Assembly: GCA_005784505.1 (NCBI GenBank)
Contig: VCAZ01000075.1
Coordinates: forward strand, 790,501 to 854,500
Reading direction: 5' to 3'
Source of the DNA: Bagarius yarrelli
Taxonomy: Eukaryota; Chordata; Actinopteri; Siluriformes; Sisoridae
DNA length: 64,000 nucleotides
Both the position numbers and the translations under genes were made by a program. A model generated the notes under the pieces. The model made no database searches. It worked only from the letters and a program-made list of their open reading frames with translations, and was not told where the DNA came from. Below, one piece after another: positions 55,375-64,000 of the stretch (its first letter is position 1; each line of letters opens with the position of its first letter).

Positions 55375-55880
55375 TATATTTCATTACCCGATTTACCATT
55401 ATGTTAATATTAAATTTAAATGTTTTATGTTTATGTTTTTATTAGGTTTATGTTATATATGGTTGATGTTTTATATTTTGAGTTCACATTGTTCCATTCT
55501 TTCTTTTGTTACTTCCAGTCCTGTGATGTTTCATTGGTTAGTTTGGTCATGTGTTCTTCATTGTGTTCAGGTGTCTCTCGTTTAGTTACTGTGTTCCCTG
55601 TTAGTCTAGTGTTCATATACCCCAATGTCGCCTGGTGTCTTTGTGCCCCATTGCGGTGAGTTTCGTTGTATGTGCTTAGTCAATGTTTAAGTTTCACATC
55701 TATCTTAAGAAGTATTAAGTCAAGCCAAATTAATGTTTGTTGTTTTGCTAAGAGTTTAATGTTGTGAATAAACGGGGTTTGAAATACATCTCGCCTCAGT
55801 TAAGTCATTACAGAGTGCATGTTAAACAACTTCATCGTCCGCTCCTGTAGTTGGCGCCAACACACAACACCCCAAAAGAA
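55375..55880 (+). mobile_element. Possible LTR-like repeat
   Basis: T-rich text with TTACTTCCAGTCCTGTGATG, GTTCCCTGTTAGTCTAGTGT, AATAAACGGGGTTTGAAATA (polyadenylation-like AATAAA) and a following CAGTTACAG-type end with GTAGTTGGCGCCAACACACA. TGGCGCC resembles a Lys-tRNA primer-binding core. No second LTR or coding region is visible. Confidence 0.42.
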
Positions 55881-55884
55881 AGCA

Positions 55885-56225
55885 TGGCGGTAAAAATAAG
55901 AGCGTCTCCAGCTTTGTATTGGTTGTATTTTTAGCTATTTGTTTTACAGGGCACAGTGACGAGTGTGTGCGCTACGTTCATAAGGAATTCAGCAGCTGTC
56001 TTTCAATGCTGTCGTTGATTAGGATGCAAACGTGCAGCAAATTTCAGATCTAAAAATCAATTCCACTGTGATTGTCTTTATTTTGAATCCTAATTTCTAA
56101 TTTTCTTTCCCAAGGACTTTCAGGACTTTGTAGAAAGTCACACATTTTAATTGACTGAGTTAGACAAGATCCTCAGCTTGGGAACGAGTCAAACCTTCAT
56201 GAATTTTATTTTGTACAGGCTCTTT
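55885..56225. other. Unique DNA
   Basis: Nothing recognised. Confidence 0.45.
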
Positions 56226-56227
56226 AC

Positions 56228-56828
56228 AGTGGTGTGCCGTCAGGGTCAGTAAGTCCTTCTCTGCTGTTCTAAACACTATCAGAATCGCTGACCTTCATTC
56301 ACAAGCTAAATTCTAATATTTCTTCCATTAAATTGTATTAATTTATTCCCAGACAGTTTATCCTCTTCATTTCGTAGTGTTTATCTTGCTGCACTGCTTC
56401 CAGTACGTGTATGTTTTTGTCCAATCAGATTTCAGTTTCTATGTGTTGCCATGTTAATCTAATCTAGTGGCAGATTTCTAATTGGTTAATATTATTAAAG
56501 ACTGTTTCTTTAACCAAACAGATTTTAAAACCCGCCTTCCGTCATCTAATTGCCTAGCGCAGACTAGCAAAACCTGTCTGTACAGTTAAATTAGAAGTTT
56601 TATGCCAACGATGGCTGACGGCGGAGGAGAAATTAACTTGGTCACGGACAAACTTAAAAATATGTATTTAATGCAGATTTTAACGAAAAATTTTGACTTT
56701 GGAGTGTCGGCATCCCGAAGATAACTAGCTTGTCAAAGTCCAGGAAACAGTTTGTTCGCCACTTTTACATTTAAAGGCTGTAAGTCAGTGTTACTGGTCG
56801 GTGGCACTGGTCTGTATTATATATTTTA
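56228..56828 (+). mobile_element. hAT-like non-autonomous element, copy 3 (most complete)
   Basis: Terminus CAGTGGTGTGCC at 56229 and GGTGGCACTG near 56800-56809 form imperfect inverted ends, as in hAT elements. Interior: AGTAAGTCCTTCTCTGCTGT, ACACTATCAGAATCGCTGAC and GATGGCTGACGGCGGAGGAG, possibly the start of an ancestral ORF cut short after some 20 codons. Confidence 0.78.
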
Positions 56829-56829
56829 T

Positions 56830-58312
56830 TTTTTATTTTTTTCGTTTTAATGTTATATTAATATTAAGATAAATATTGATTCTGAACTGCTCCAGATGTT
56901 GTAGGTGGTACAGTTATGGTTGTAGTGTAGAGGTTTGGAGTTGTGTTAACGGGTTCCTTGCCTTAATAAAAATGGTTTTTATACTTAACACGTGAAATAT
57001 GTCTCTCTCTGTAATTCCACGCCGTGTTATATTGTGTGTTTGTGTTATATTGATAGTTCCTGTAATTCCAACGTGATAGTAGTGGTATTAAAAGGTGCAT
57101 CAGTCGAGTAAATCCCCAGGTATCACTGCCCGCCACAGGCTTTTAAATATGTGTTATAATGAGGTTTTTCTGTGTACGTCCAGTTCAAGGTATCCCGTGC
57201 TCAGGATGATGTTCCGAGTCAGATTTACTGTTTTTTTTTTGTTTTTTTTTATTCAGTTTGGGTCAATCACCAATATCTACACATGCACCAATAGTGAACT
57301 CAATGCAATCAGTCGAGTTCATCCGAAGAGCATCCTAAAGTAGGTAGTTTGTTACATTTTCTTGAGTAGATTTTTATGTTTTGGTCCTTTTAAGAGTCGA
57401 ATTAATTCGATCTTGTTTTACTTTCAATCAAGTTCATATAAAATCGCAGAAATGGTCGTTCCTCCATTACTATTAAATGTTAATGACGTAAATGTAGTTT
57501 TAATAATTAGTTTCCAGGATGTTCCATATGATGACATGGCAAGTCTCGAGATAGACTGCAGTTGCCGAAGTTCGTACGTAAAACTTTCTCATTTATTAAA
57601 GAAGTGAGAATATCAGTAGAGACACAGAAACACACATGATCTCACATTCAGTCGGTTTATACACTCGAATGACCAACAGTTCCATAATGTGACGGTCTTC
57701 AATGTGACCAATACATGTGATGATATCAGTGTTCAGGATGTCCAGCTTCGAGATAATGACTATTTGATGGTGAATTTCAAACATTCACTTCTATTAACTC
57801 TTTTTTTGACATGTTTTTTATGTAGTGGATTGTTAGTATTTTTTTCTGGATTCAGGATTTTCCCTTTATTTAATCAAATTATAATCCAAAGTAACTAATA
57901 ATTTCCAAAAGTAATAAATTCCCTTCGCCAATAAGTAAAATTTGTGACTAATGTACCAGTTTCCCCTCTAATACACAGCCTAAATCGGTCCCAGATTGGA
58001 TTGTCTGCAGAAAATCGGGCAGGGACACTCTTGGTTAGCCGTGTGACGCAGAGGTCCCTTGAAAGACGGCTCATGATGGAAGAGTGTCATTAAGAGAAAG
58101 AAACGTGTTTCCATTTTTAAAGCTTTTCCTCTAATGGAGGGTAAATGATGATGGTACGTCTGAGGTTTAACAGGTAATGCCGTAGTCTGTCATCACTTTC
58201 GGATTTAAGGGAGTGAAAAAGTGTCCCAAATGACTTTCTGGATTGTTATTTGTTTTTCCAAACGAAAGTACGTGTCTTGGTTGGTGATTTACTGATAATA
58301 TAGTTCCATTTA
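56830..58312. other. Unique DNA with short open frames of unclear nature
   Basis: Between 57240 and 57900 three short plus-strand frames follow one another (57095-57343, 57362-57607, 57689-57898), the last ending in a hydrophobic Leu/Phe-rich stretch. No family was recognised and no splice sites were convincing. A possible decayed gene is mentioned in findings. Confidence 0.3.
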
Positions 58313-58314
58313 CA

Positions 58315-58492
58315 GCATTACATAGACATGCTTATCCAAGAATTTTCATTTATTACATTTTATACACTTGAGTAGTTAGGGGCCCTGCTTAAGGGCCCGG
58401 CTATAGCAGCTTGGTGGTCTTGGGATTGCAAATCAATTTAAACCTTATGATTACCACTTCAACATCTTAAATATTGAGCTATGACTCCATAT
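58315..58492 (-). mobile_element. tRNA-derived SINE, diverged
   Basis: ACATAGACATGCTTATCCAA, GTTAGGGGCCCTGCTTAAGG, GCAGCTTGGTGGTCTTGGGA and TATTGAGCTATGACTCC. Confidence 0.75.
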
Positions 58493-58494
58493 AA

Positions 58495-59030
58495 ACTATT
58501 TTATTTAGCTCAACAAATTTTAGAAATTGACATAAAGGCGAAGAGTCATCAAAGCTAACGTGAGACGTGGAAAAACTGACCGCCCCCCTCTGCGTCCTGA
58601 TGTCCTCTCTCTGGCACTGTAACAGGCTGCTATCTGCATTCCTAATCCTGCTTTTCAATTGAAAACCCGTTGCTTGCAAAGGCTGGGGGAAAGCATGCTT
58701 TAGAAGACAGTCTCAGGAGGCGGCATCTCTTAGCGGAGGCCATAGTGACCTGATTACCCACAAGACGAGCTGTCACATAAATATTTAGTATTATTCGCTT
58801 TGCTTAAGCATTTCTGTATAAGGTGGTCTGTAATTAAAGATTTGGATGTGGGGCGCATTTTTTGGGGCTAACTGATTTTATTTTGTCCCCGCATTCAATG
58901 AACAGCCATGTTAATTACGGTCACGTGAGCTAGAATGAGCCGGAAAAATCTGAAGTCATCTAAACGAGCAGCATTCTGGTACCAATAGTAAATTAAAGAG
59001 GGTAAATATGTCCCAGTACTTGTATGTACT
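58495..59030. other. Low-repeat stretch with candidate conserved block
   Basis: No gene recognised; 58600-58800 is discussed in findings. Confidence 0.4.
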
Positions 59031-59034
59031 AGTT

Positions 59035-59355
59035 TGTACCATTTGTCAGAGGTTTGTGGACATCTCACCAGCACACGCCTATTAGTGTTTTATTCTCAAA
59101 GACGAACTTACTCTGAAGCACACACTTGTCAAGAATGTCTTTATATGCTGTATATATGTTCCAGCATGACAATGTCTCTGCGCACAAATCCCTCTGATCT
59201 CCGTGACGACATGCTGGTTCTGGTTGTATTGGAAGAACTTGTGTGTCCTGTACAGAGGACCCCTTTAACCCCTTTAAACTAAACACCTTTGGGATGAACT
59301 GGGCCCCTGGCTGAACATCTGGACTGGTCTCATGGTCAGATGTCCTAATACTTCG
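59035..59355 (+). mobile_element. Tc1-related relic
   Basis: AGAGGTTTGTGGACATCTCA, ATGTTCCAGCATGACAATGT, GAACTTGTGTGTCCTGTACA, CACCTTTGGGATGAACTGG and the right-end motif GGTCAGATGTCCTAATACTT identify the family. The part between the WDEL block and the end is largely deleted. Confidence 0.75.
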
Positions 59356-59359
59356 TTAT

Positions 59360-60100
59360 CTTCAGTGTTTGTGTATATTTCCTGTAGCTAGCAAGTCAGG
59401 TCTCAATTCTCAAATACAGAAAAACACTTAAATAAGCTTAGGTAAGTATAGTGAACTCAAACAGTATTGTATGCTAAATCTGCAACCCCCTGCAGTTCCA
59501 CCACTTCCCAAGTTTCGCCTGAACCCCTGATTTTATCTATACAAAAAGGAATCAGGTCAGACTTTATTTCCTTCATATTTCCTCTCTCACAGTGAGTTAT
59601 CTCCATCCCCGGGGCGAACGACTATCACCCACCAACAGTGGAGGTTTTCCCATTAGCCCATCAGGCACATATCTCCTATTCAGCGCACATTAATGAAGGA
59701 AGTAAGATTGTGTAAAGAGAGTGAGAGAGGAAGATAGAGAGTCGGCAGATCTACAACATAAAGGCTATAAATCTACCTTGGCTAAAAAAAAATAAAAAAA
59801 AAAAAGCTTTGTGCCTCGTACAAGTGAAAAAGAGGTCCAAGCACTGTGTACTACTCAACCCGTTGCTTTATATAACGTCTATAGAGAATAAGATCCAGAG
59901 AGCGCATGAAGGGGAGCGAGAGTGAGAGAGAGAAAGAGAGAGACAAAGAGAAAGGAGGACAATTTAAGTGACGAGTGCTTTTCCTGGGATATCACATACA
60001 CACCAGCATCCCAAAGCGGCGAGAAAGAGAAAAAGAGAGACACACTAGGAAAGAGGAATTCCTGGCAGTCCAGAATTTCTTGTATCTTCTTTTACATTGT
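59360..60100. other. Unique DNA with purine-rich tracts
   Basis: GA-rich stretches at 59715-59745 and 59915-59960; the Lys/Arg-rich open frame at 59922 is a by-product. Confidence 0.5.
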
Positions 60101-60104
60101 GTTT

Positions 60105-60178
60105 AAGAAATTTGGCAGACATTATTATCCAGAACAACGGACAAAAGTTGCTGACGTCTCTTTATACATACATACATA
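60105..60178 (-). mobile_element. SINE tail fragment
   Basis: GAAATTTGGCAGACATTATT and ATCCAGAACAACGGAC. Confidence 0.6.
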
Positions 60179-60179
60179 A

Positions 60180-62765
60180 ATCTAGGAAAAGTAACCGCCA
60201 ATCAGGTGCCAAAACATCCATGAGAGACGGTGGGACCGGTTGAACACTGCTGGAGGATCTAAAGGGGCGTTAAGCATAAAAGGGTTGAGGTAACTTCATG
60301 ATGGTCCGTTAATACAAAATATTTTGTAAACTTTGTGTTGCTAATGTAGGGGAAAAGCTAGGCTGATTTTAAGGTCCAGTGCACTTTGGGGGTCCCCAGA
60401 GATGTGGAATGGGTGTGGTAGGGGGCCCAACCTCATGTTCTTACATACGGCCCAAAATTCCTATTAGCTCTGGCTCAAGCTTTCCAGTTCATCTTGTATC
60501 AAGCCAAATGTCATCCATGATCTCTTTGTTGCTCAAAAATCTAAACTTTACTTTGAAGACCCCCTAAGAATCTACAGTATAACGCTCACCAATATTCAAT
60601 CTTGTCCATCCCAATCCATCATAGTTGGTCCACTAAACTTGCTTTTGGCCACATCTGCCCACTTCATGCCTTTCAGACACCCCCGACCGGGGTCTGCTGC
60701 GCTATTATAAGTGAGTCTAAGCCACCTGAGTCTTAACATATGAAATGTGTCTAGATCATCTGTCATCTTTACAAAGACACAGTGCGCCGGTGTTACTCTG
60801 GAGGTGTGCGAGTAGGCGACACAAGAAGGAATAATCTGCAGACCAATAAGCCGTGTCAGAAGGCCGTAAAGCAAGCTTAATGAAAAATTAATGACCCCCT
60901 CACCTTTATTAATGGTTTTTGGTGGGGGGCATTGCACAGACCAAATGAAAGAAACATCAATGCAAATATAAAATCCCCATCATAATTTAGCTGATTTCAT
61001 TAATTAATTGTTCTTTTTTTTTTTTTTTTTTTTTTAGATTGCGAAGGGCTCTCTGTTAGGACGTTGTAGCGATTTAAAAAGGCGTGTACTGTTGAACCCA
61101 AAGAAATGATAATAACAGTAAAACAACATGATTGTCTATTGAGTCTTGTGGCCTAAATCCTTAAGGAGTGTAAATCAAACCAAAAGATAATAATAATTCT
61201 AGGCGTCCAGTCTCAAACTTGTATATCATTTATTAGAGATTCATTGACATCAGTGGCAACTTATGTGGAATTTCACTTTAGGATTCAGCAATAAAACCCA
61301 CATCAAATAGATTGAAGATGTTGCAGTTACTTCTCAATGCTAACAATGCACATAAATAAGTAATGTTCTAGCATCCTGACACTAACCGCCGAGGACACCC
61401 CTCATCCTTTTCCTCGGAGTCGATCCAGCCCGATGCATCAAGAATCATCTTATCCACTTATTTATAAACTGGCACAGAATTACAAAGAATGGCGCTGCAA
61501 TTTATTAATATCGCTTTTCAAATGCTAATTTCCTTTTCTTTTCTTTTTTTTTTTCCCGCACCTTCATGCATAAGTCATAACTCGCGAGGTTACTGATGCT
61601 TTCTGAGCGGAGAAAGTGCTTTTAGGCTACGGAGGGGGTAAGAACCAAGCTGCTTTTCGTGGCTGAGACTTAAATGGAGAAAAAGCCTATTTAAGCTTTG
61701 AAAGCTGTGTAAAATAACTGGTAGAGGGACAGCAGAATCATAAAAGGTGTCGTTTTTGGGTTGTTCTTGGTTTTTTTTTTTGGTTTTTTTCAGCTGCAGG
61801 AAAAACAAAAGTATAAATCTCAAAGTACATGGTTTTAATTCGTTTTAGTATTAAAAACTGATTTTATTTCTCAAGCGCCCCAGACGCAAGCACTAGTGAT
61901 ATTTTTTTAGTCTTGATTAAGCTATCTATTTTAAATATCTATGGTGTTATAAATCAGTCATTGTGTCCATTCCTGTTGCCATGGTTGCTAAGGTAGGCAA
62001 ATATAAAAGCTCAAAAGCAAACCTGTGAAACACAACATACACCGAATACAAAATTAATTCATAAATTAAAAAATATGTAATTAATTAATTAATTAAATGA
62101 AATATACATGTAACGATAATCTGATCAGCATAGCGGCTTTACCTATCCTAGCATGTAGCTCTTAAGACGAACACAATCTGATCACTGTGATTGCTAATGC
62201 CCAGCATTTGTAAACAGTATCCACAGGAGTTTTATTTTATTTTATTTTTTTACCTCCTTCTTTTAAATCTTAAAGCCCCAAAGACTGCACAATAAAAAGA
62301 AAAGCCCCAAAAAAAAAAAAAATCAGATCTTCTTTTGCTTAATACTGAATTCCAATTACATTTTTTTTTTTATTAGCGCTATAAAACCACCGTGCGGCTT
62401 TACAAAAAAAAAAAGAAAGAAAAAGAAAAAATGTAAGTCGTTAATAAAAAGAGGTTTATGGCGCTTCGTATTGTTTTAAATGAAAAGGAAAAAAAACAGA
62501 CTTTTATTTTGCATAAACACTATAAACCTCTATTAACGCTTTTACACGCTGTGAATGAGGGCAGCTTTAAAAAGCTATTAAAAATACATTTGGATTTCCA
62601 ACCCGCAAAACTCCAGCACAGTGGAGTGTCAACTACAGAGGAATACAGTATATATTGTAAACTAAGTATTCGACATCGGTACATGTTCCTTGCGGCTGCT
62701 GGCCTTGTCGCTGTGATGCTGAGGAAGTACAAGATAAATATTTGTGACAAATCATTTACATCTCT
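60180..62765. other. Long low-repeat stretch
   Basis: No gene recognised. It holds a T run (61014-61035), AATT repeats (62077-62095), A-rich runs near 62310-62430, and candidate conserved blocks at 60840-60920 and 61385-61535. Confidence 0.45.
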
Positions 62766-62767
62766 AG

Positions 62768-62882
62768 CAGTTGGCAGAGTGACTAAGCATTTGGCCTTGC
62801 TCAGTGGAGCTGGGAATCGAACACACAATCTTCGGGTTGGTATTCCAACACCCTAACCATGAGCCACCACTTTCCCCACTTC
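62768..62882 (-). mobile_element. tRNA-derived SINE, internally deleted
   Basis: TTGGCAGAGTGACTAAGCAT, CCTTGCTCAGTGGAGCTGGG, AATCGAACACACAATCTTCG and ACCCTAACCATGAGCCACCA. Confidence 0.82.
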
Positions 62883-62884
62883 CC

Positions 62885-63745
62885 TGTTTCACCTGGGACG
62901 GTACTAAGAGGGGGAAGTCAGGGCAAATCTAAGGGTACACACACTTTTGGGCTGTTTTATTAGTATTAATAGTGCTAGCAGTAATGATTAAAAAATGATT
63001 TCATTATTTAAATTATTTCATAATTGCTAGCGGTGCCCCTGCTTTGTGGTACTAGAATTTGAAGCCATGATCCTTTAATTGCAAGTACAAAACCGAAAAA
63101 AATCTCTCAACAGTATTAATTCCATGCAACGTGCAAATAATTATCACTAACCTATTAATCAAATCAGATCAGAAAACATGAGTAAACTTTGCACCGAAAC
63201 AGAGAAACAAACTATGCAATGGACAAACTAATGAAAGATGCTAACATGCTACAGGTGCACACAAGTGGGAAACAAGCAGGAATGAAAGTTAAACACAAAG
63301 ACTACATCAAAAAACACATGACATGAGCTCAAAATCAAACCAACAAGATTACTAATGGTTGCGAAACAGCCTTCGTGCTAAGAAGGTGCTAAAAGCTAAA
63401 GCTAAGAACAATCGAGATCAATTAAGAAGCAAATGTTTGTTAGAATTGGGCTCTTGCTTTTCTTCTCTTTTTTATGTTTCTAAGGGCCATTTTTAAGGGC
63501 CCAAGAGTGACCGCTTGAAAGTGCCAGGACTTTACATTACACGTCTCAGGTGTTGACATTTCTTTTTATTATGTAAATGTTTATTAGTTGAATGTATATT
63601 ATTTCAGTCTGCCGCCAAGATGTTACCGTATTATTGCTGTTGTGACATTGAGAAAGTTTGATACAAGTGGTAAAAAATATCTCTTACTAGAACACCTTTA
63701 TAAATATTTATTGGCACCCCGCAACGCACCGCATGCTCTGAAAAG
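62885..63745. other. Unique AT-rich DNA with a SINE scrap
   Basis: A small SINE piece (TAAGGGCCATTTTTAAGGGC at about 63482) is the only recognised item. Confidence 0.45.
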
Positions 63746-63749
63746 AAAT

Positions 63750-63900
63750 CCTGGAATCCTGGAGATCCTCGGAATCCTGGAGATCCTCGGAATCCTGGAG
63801 ATCCTCGGAATCTTCAGAATCCCAGAAATTATCAGGATACTAAGAATCCTTGAGATCCCCGGAATCCCGGAGATCCTTATAATATTCAGAATACCCAAGA
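63750..63900 (+). repeat. 18-bp (2 x 9) minisatellite
   Basis: Unit GGAATCCTGGAGATCCTC, exact or nearly so at 63753-63770, 63771-63788 and 63789-63806, then increasingly diverged 9-bp units (GGAATCTTCAGAATCCCAG and so on). Ile/Leu/Gly/Glu-rich frames on both strands are by-products. Confidence 0.92.
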
Positions 63901-64000
63901 TTTTTTTTGTTTTGTTTTGTTCTAGTTGTTTTTCTATTTAGACGTCAATCAATATGATGAACTTTGGGAAAAGTTGGAAAAGCTACGAAAAAGTTGGGAG

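Noticed and set aside
55375..55880. Retroviral-type element with primer-binding site
   Set aside because: Only an LTR-like text and a TGGCGCC core are visible; no second LTR or coding genes, so it is kept as a low-confidence repeat only.
63588..63941. 117-residue frame with an Ile/Leu-rich repeat
   Set aside because: Follows from the 9/18-bp minisatellite; the opposite strand is open too.

Overview
The window looks like intergenic or intronic DNA of a ray-finned (teleost) fish. The evidence is the repeat content: many copies of a tRNA-derived SINE whose tail resembles the common teleost 'GGCAGACGC..TTATCC..AGCGACTTACA' block, a second tRNA-like repeat ending in an ATTCATTCATT tail, Tc1-type DNA-transposon relics, truncated LINE 3' ends, hAT-like relics, and abundant microsatellites and minisatellites on an AT-rich background. 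The species cannot be named from the sequence. The repeat types would fit an otophysan such as a catfish, but that is only an impression.

Protein-coding content is almost nil. One convincing exon was found: 139 nt on the minus strand at 37888-38026, with a pyrimidine-tract/CAG acceptor, a GTCAGTA donor and high third-position GC. It encodes a hydrophobic segment, a short Cys-containing loop and the start of another membrane segment ending in Ala-Gly, as in the TM2-TM3 exon of the four-transmembrane PMP22/EMP/claudin/CACNG superfamily. The rest of that gene was not found, so the exon probably lies between very long introns. All other long open frames fall in tandem repeats, low-complexity tracts or transposon remains.

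Layout. 0-7 kb: AT-rich DNA, a Tc1-related mini-element, an old repeat fragment, SINE pieces, and a minus-strand LINE 3' end carrying a 36-bp tandem repeat made from its own reverse-transcriptase reading frame. 7-20 kb: dense SINE fragments, including a cluster at 13.9-14.6 kb with a perfect 20-bp hairpin, plus a Tc1-related relic. 20-30 kb: a 21-bp minisatellite with an inverted block, a broken Tc1 transposase with a 0.7-kb insertion, and a long low-repeat stretch with possible conserved non-coding blocks. 30-38 kb: two more LINE 3' ends, one with about 19 copies of the 36-bp RT-derived repeat, a 30-bp minisatellite, then the exon. 38-45 kb: SINEs, 1.06 kb of degenerate interstitial telomere-like repeat, an (AT)n tract and a 0.55-kb polypyrimidine tract. 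45-57 kb: hAT-like copies, a fold-back element inside a 47-bp satellite, two GACA/GATA-rich arrays and a 67-bp G run. 57-64 kb: mostly unique AT-rich DNA with candidate conserved blocks, a Tc1-related relic and a 9/18-bp minisatellite.

The sequence shows no operon-like or cooperating gene set and no new multi-gene system. The most interesting signals are structural: the reverse-transcriptase-derived minisatellite shared by two LINE copies, the telomere-like block, the hairpins within or next to SINE fragments, and the inverted blocks inside repeats.
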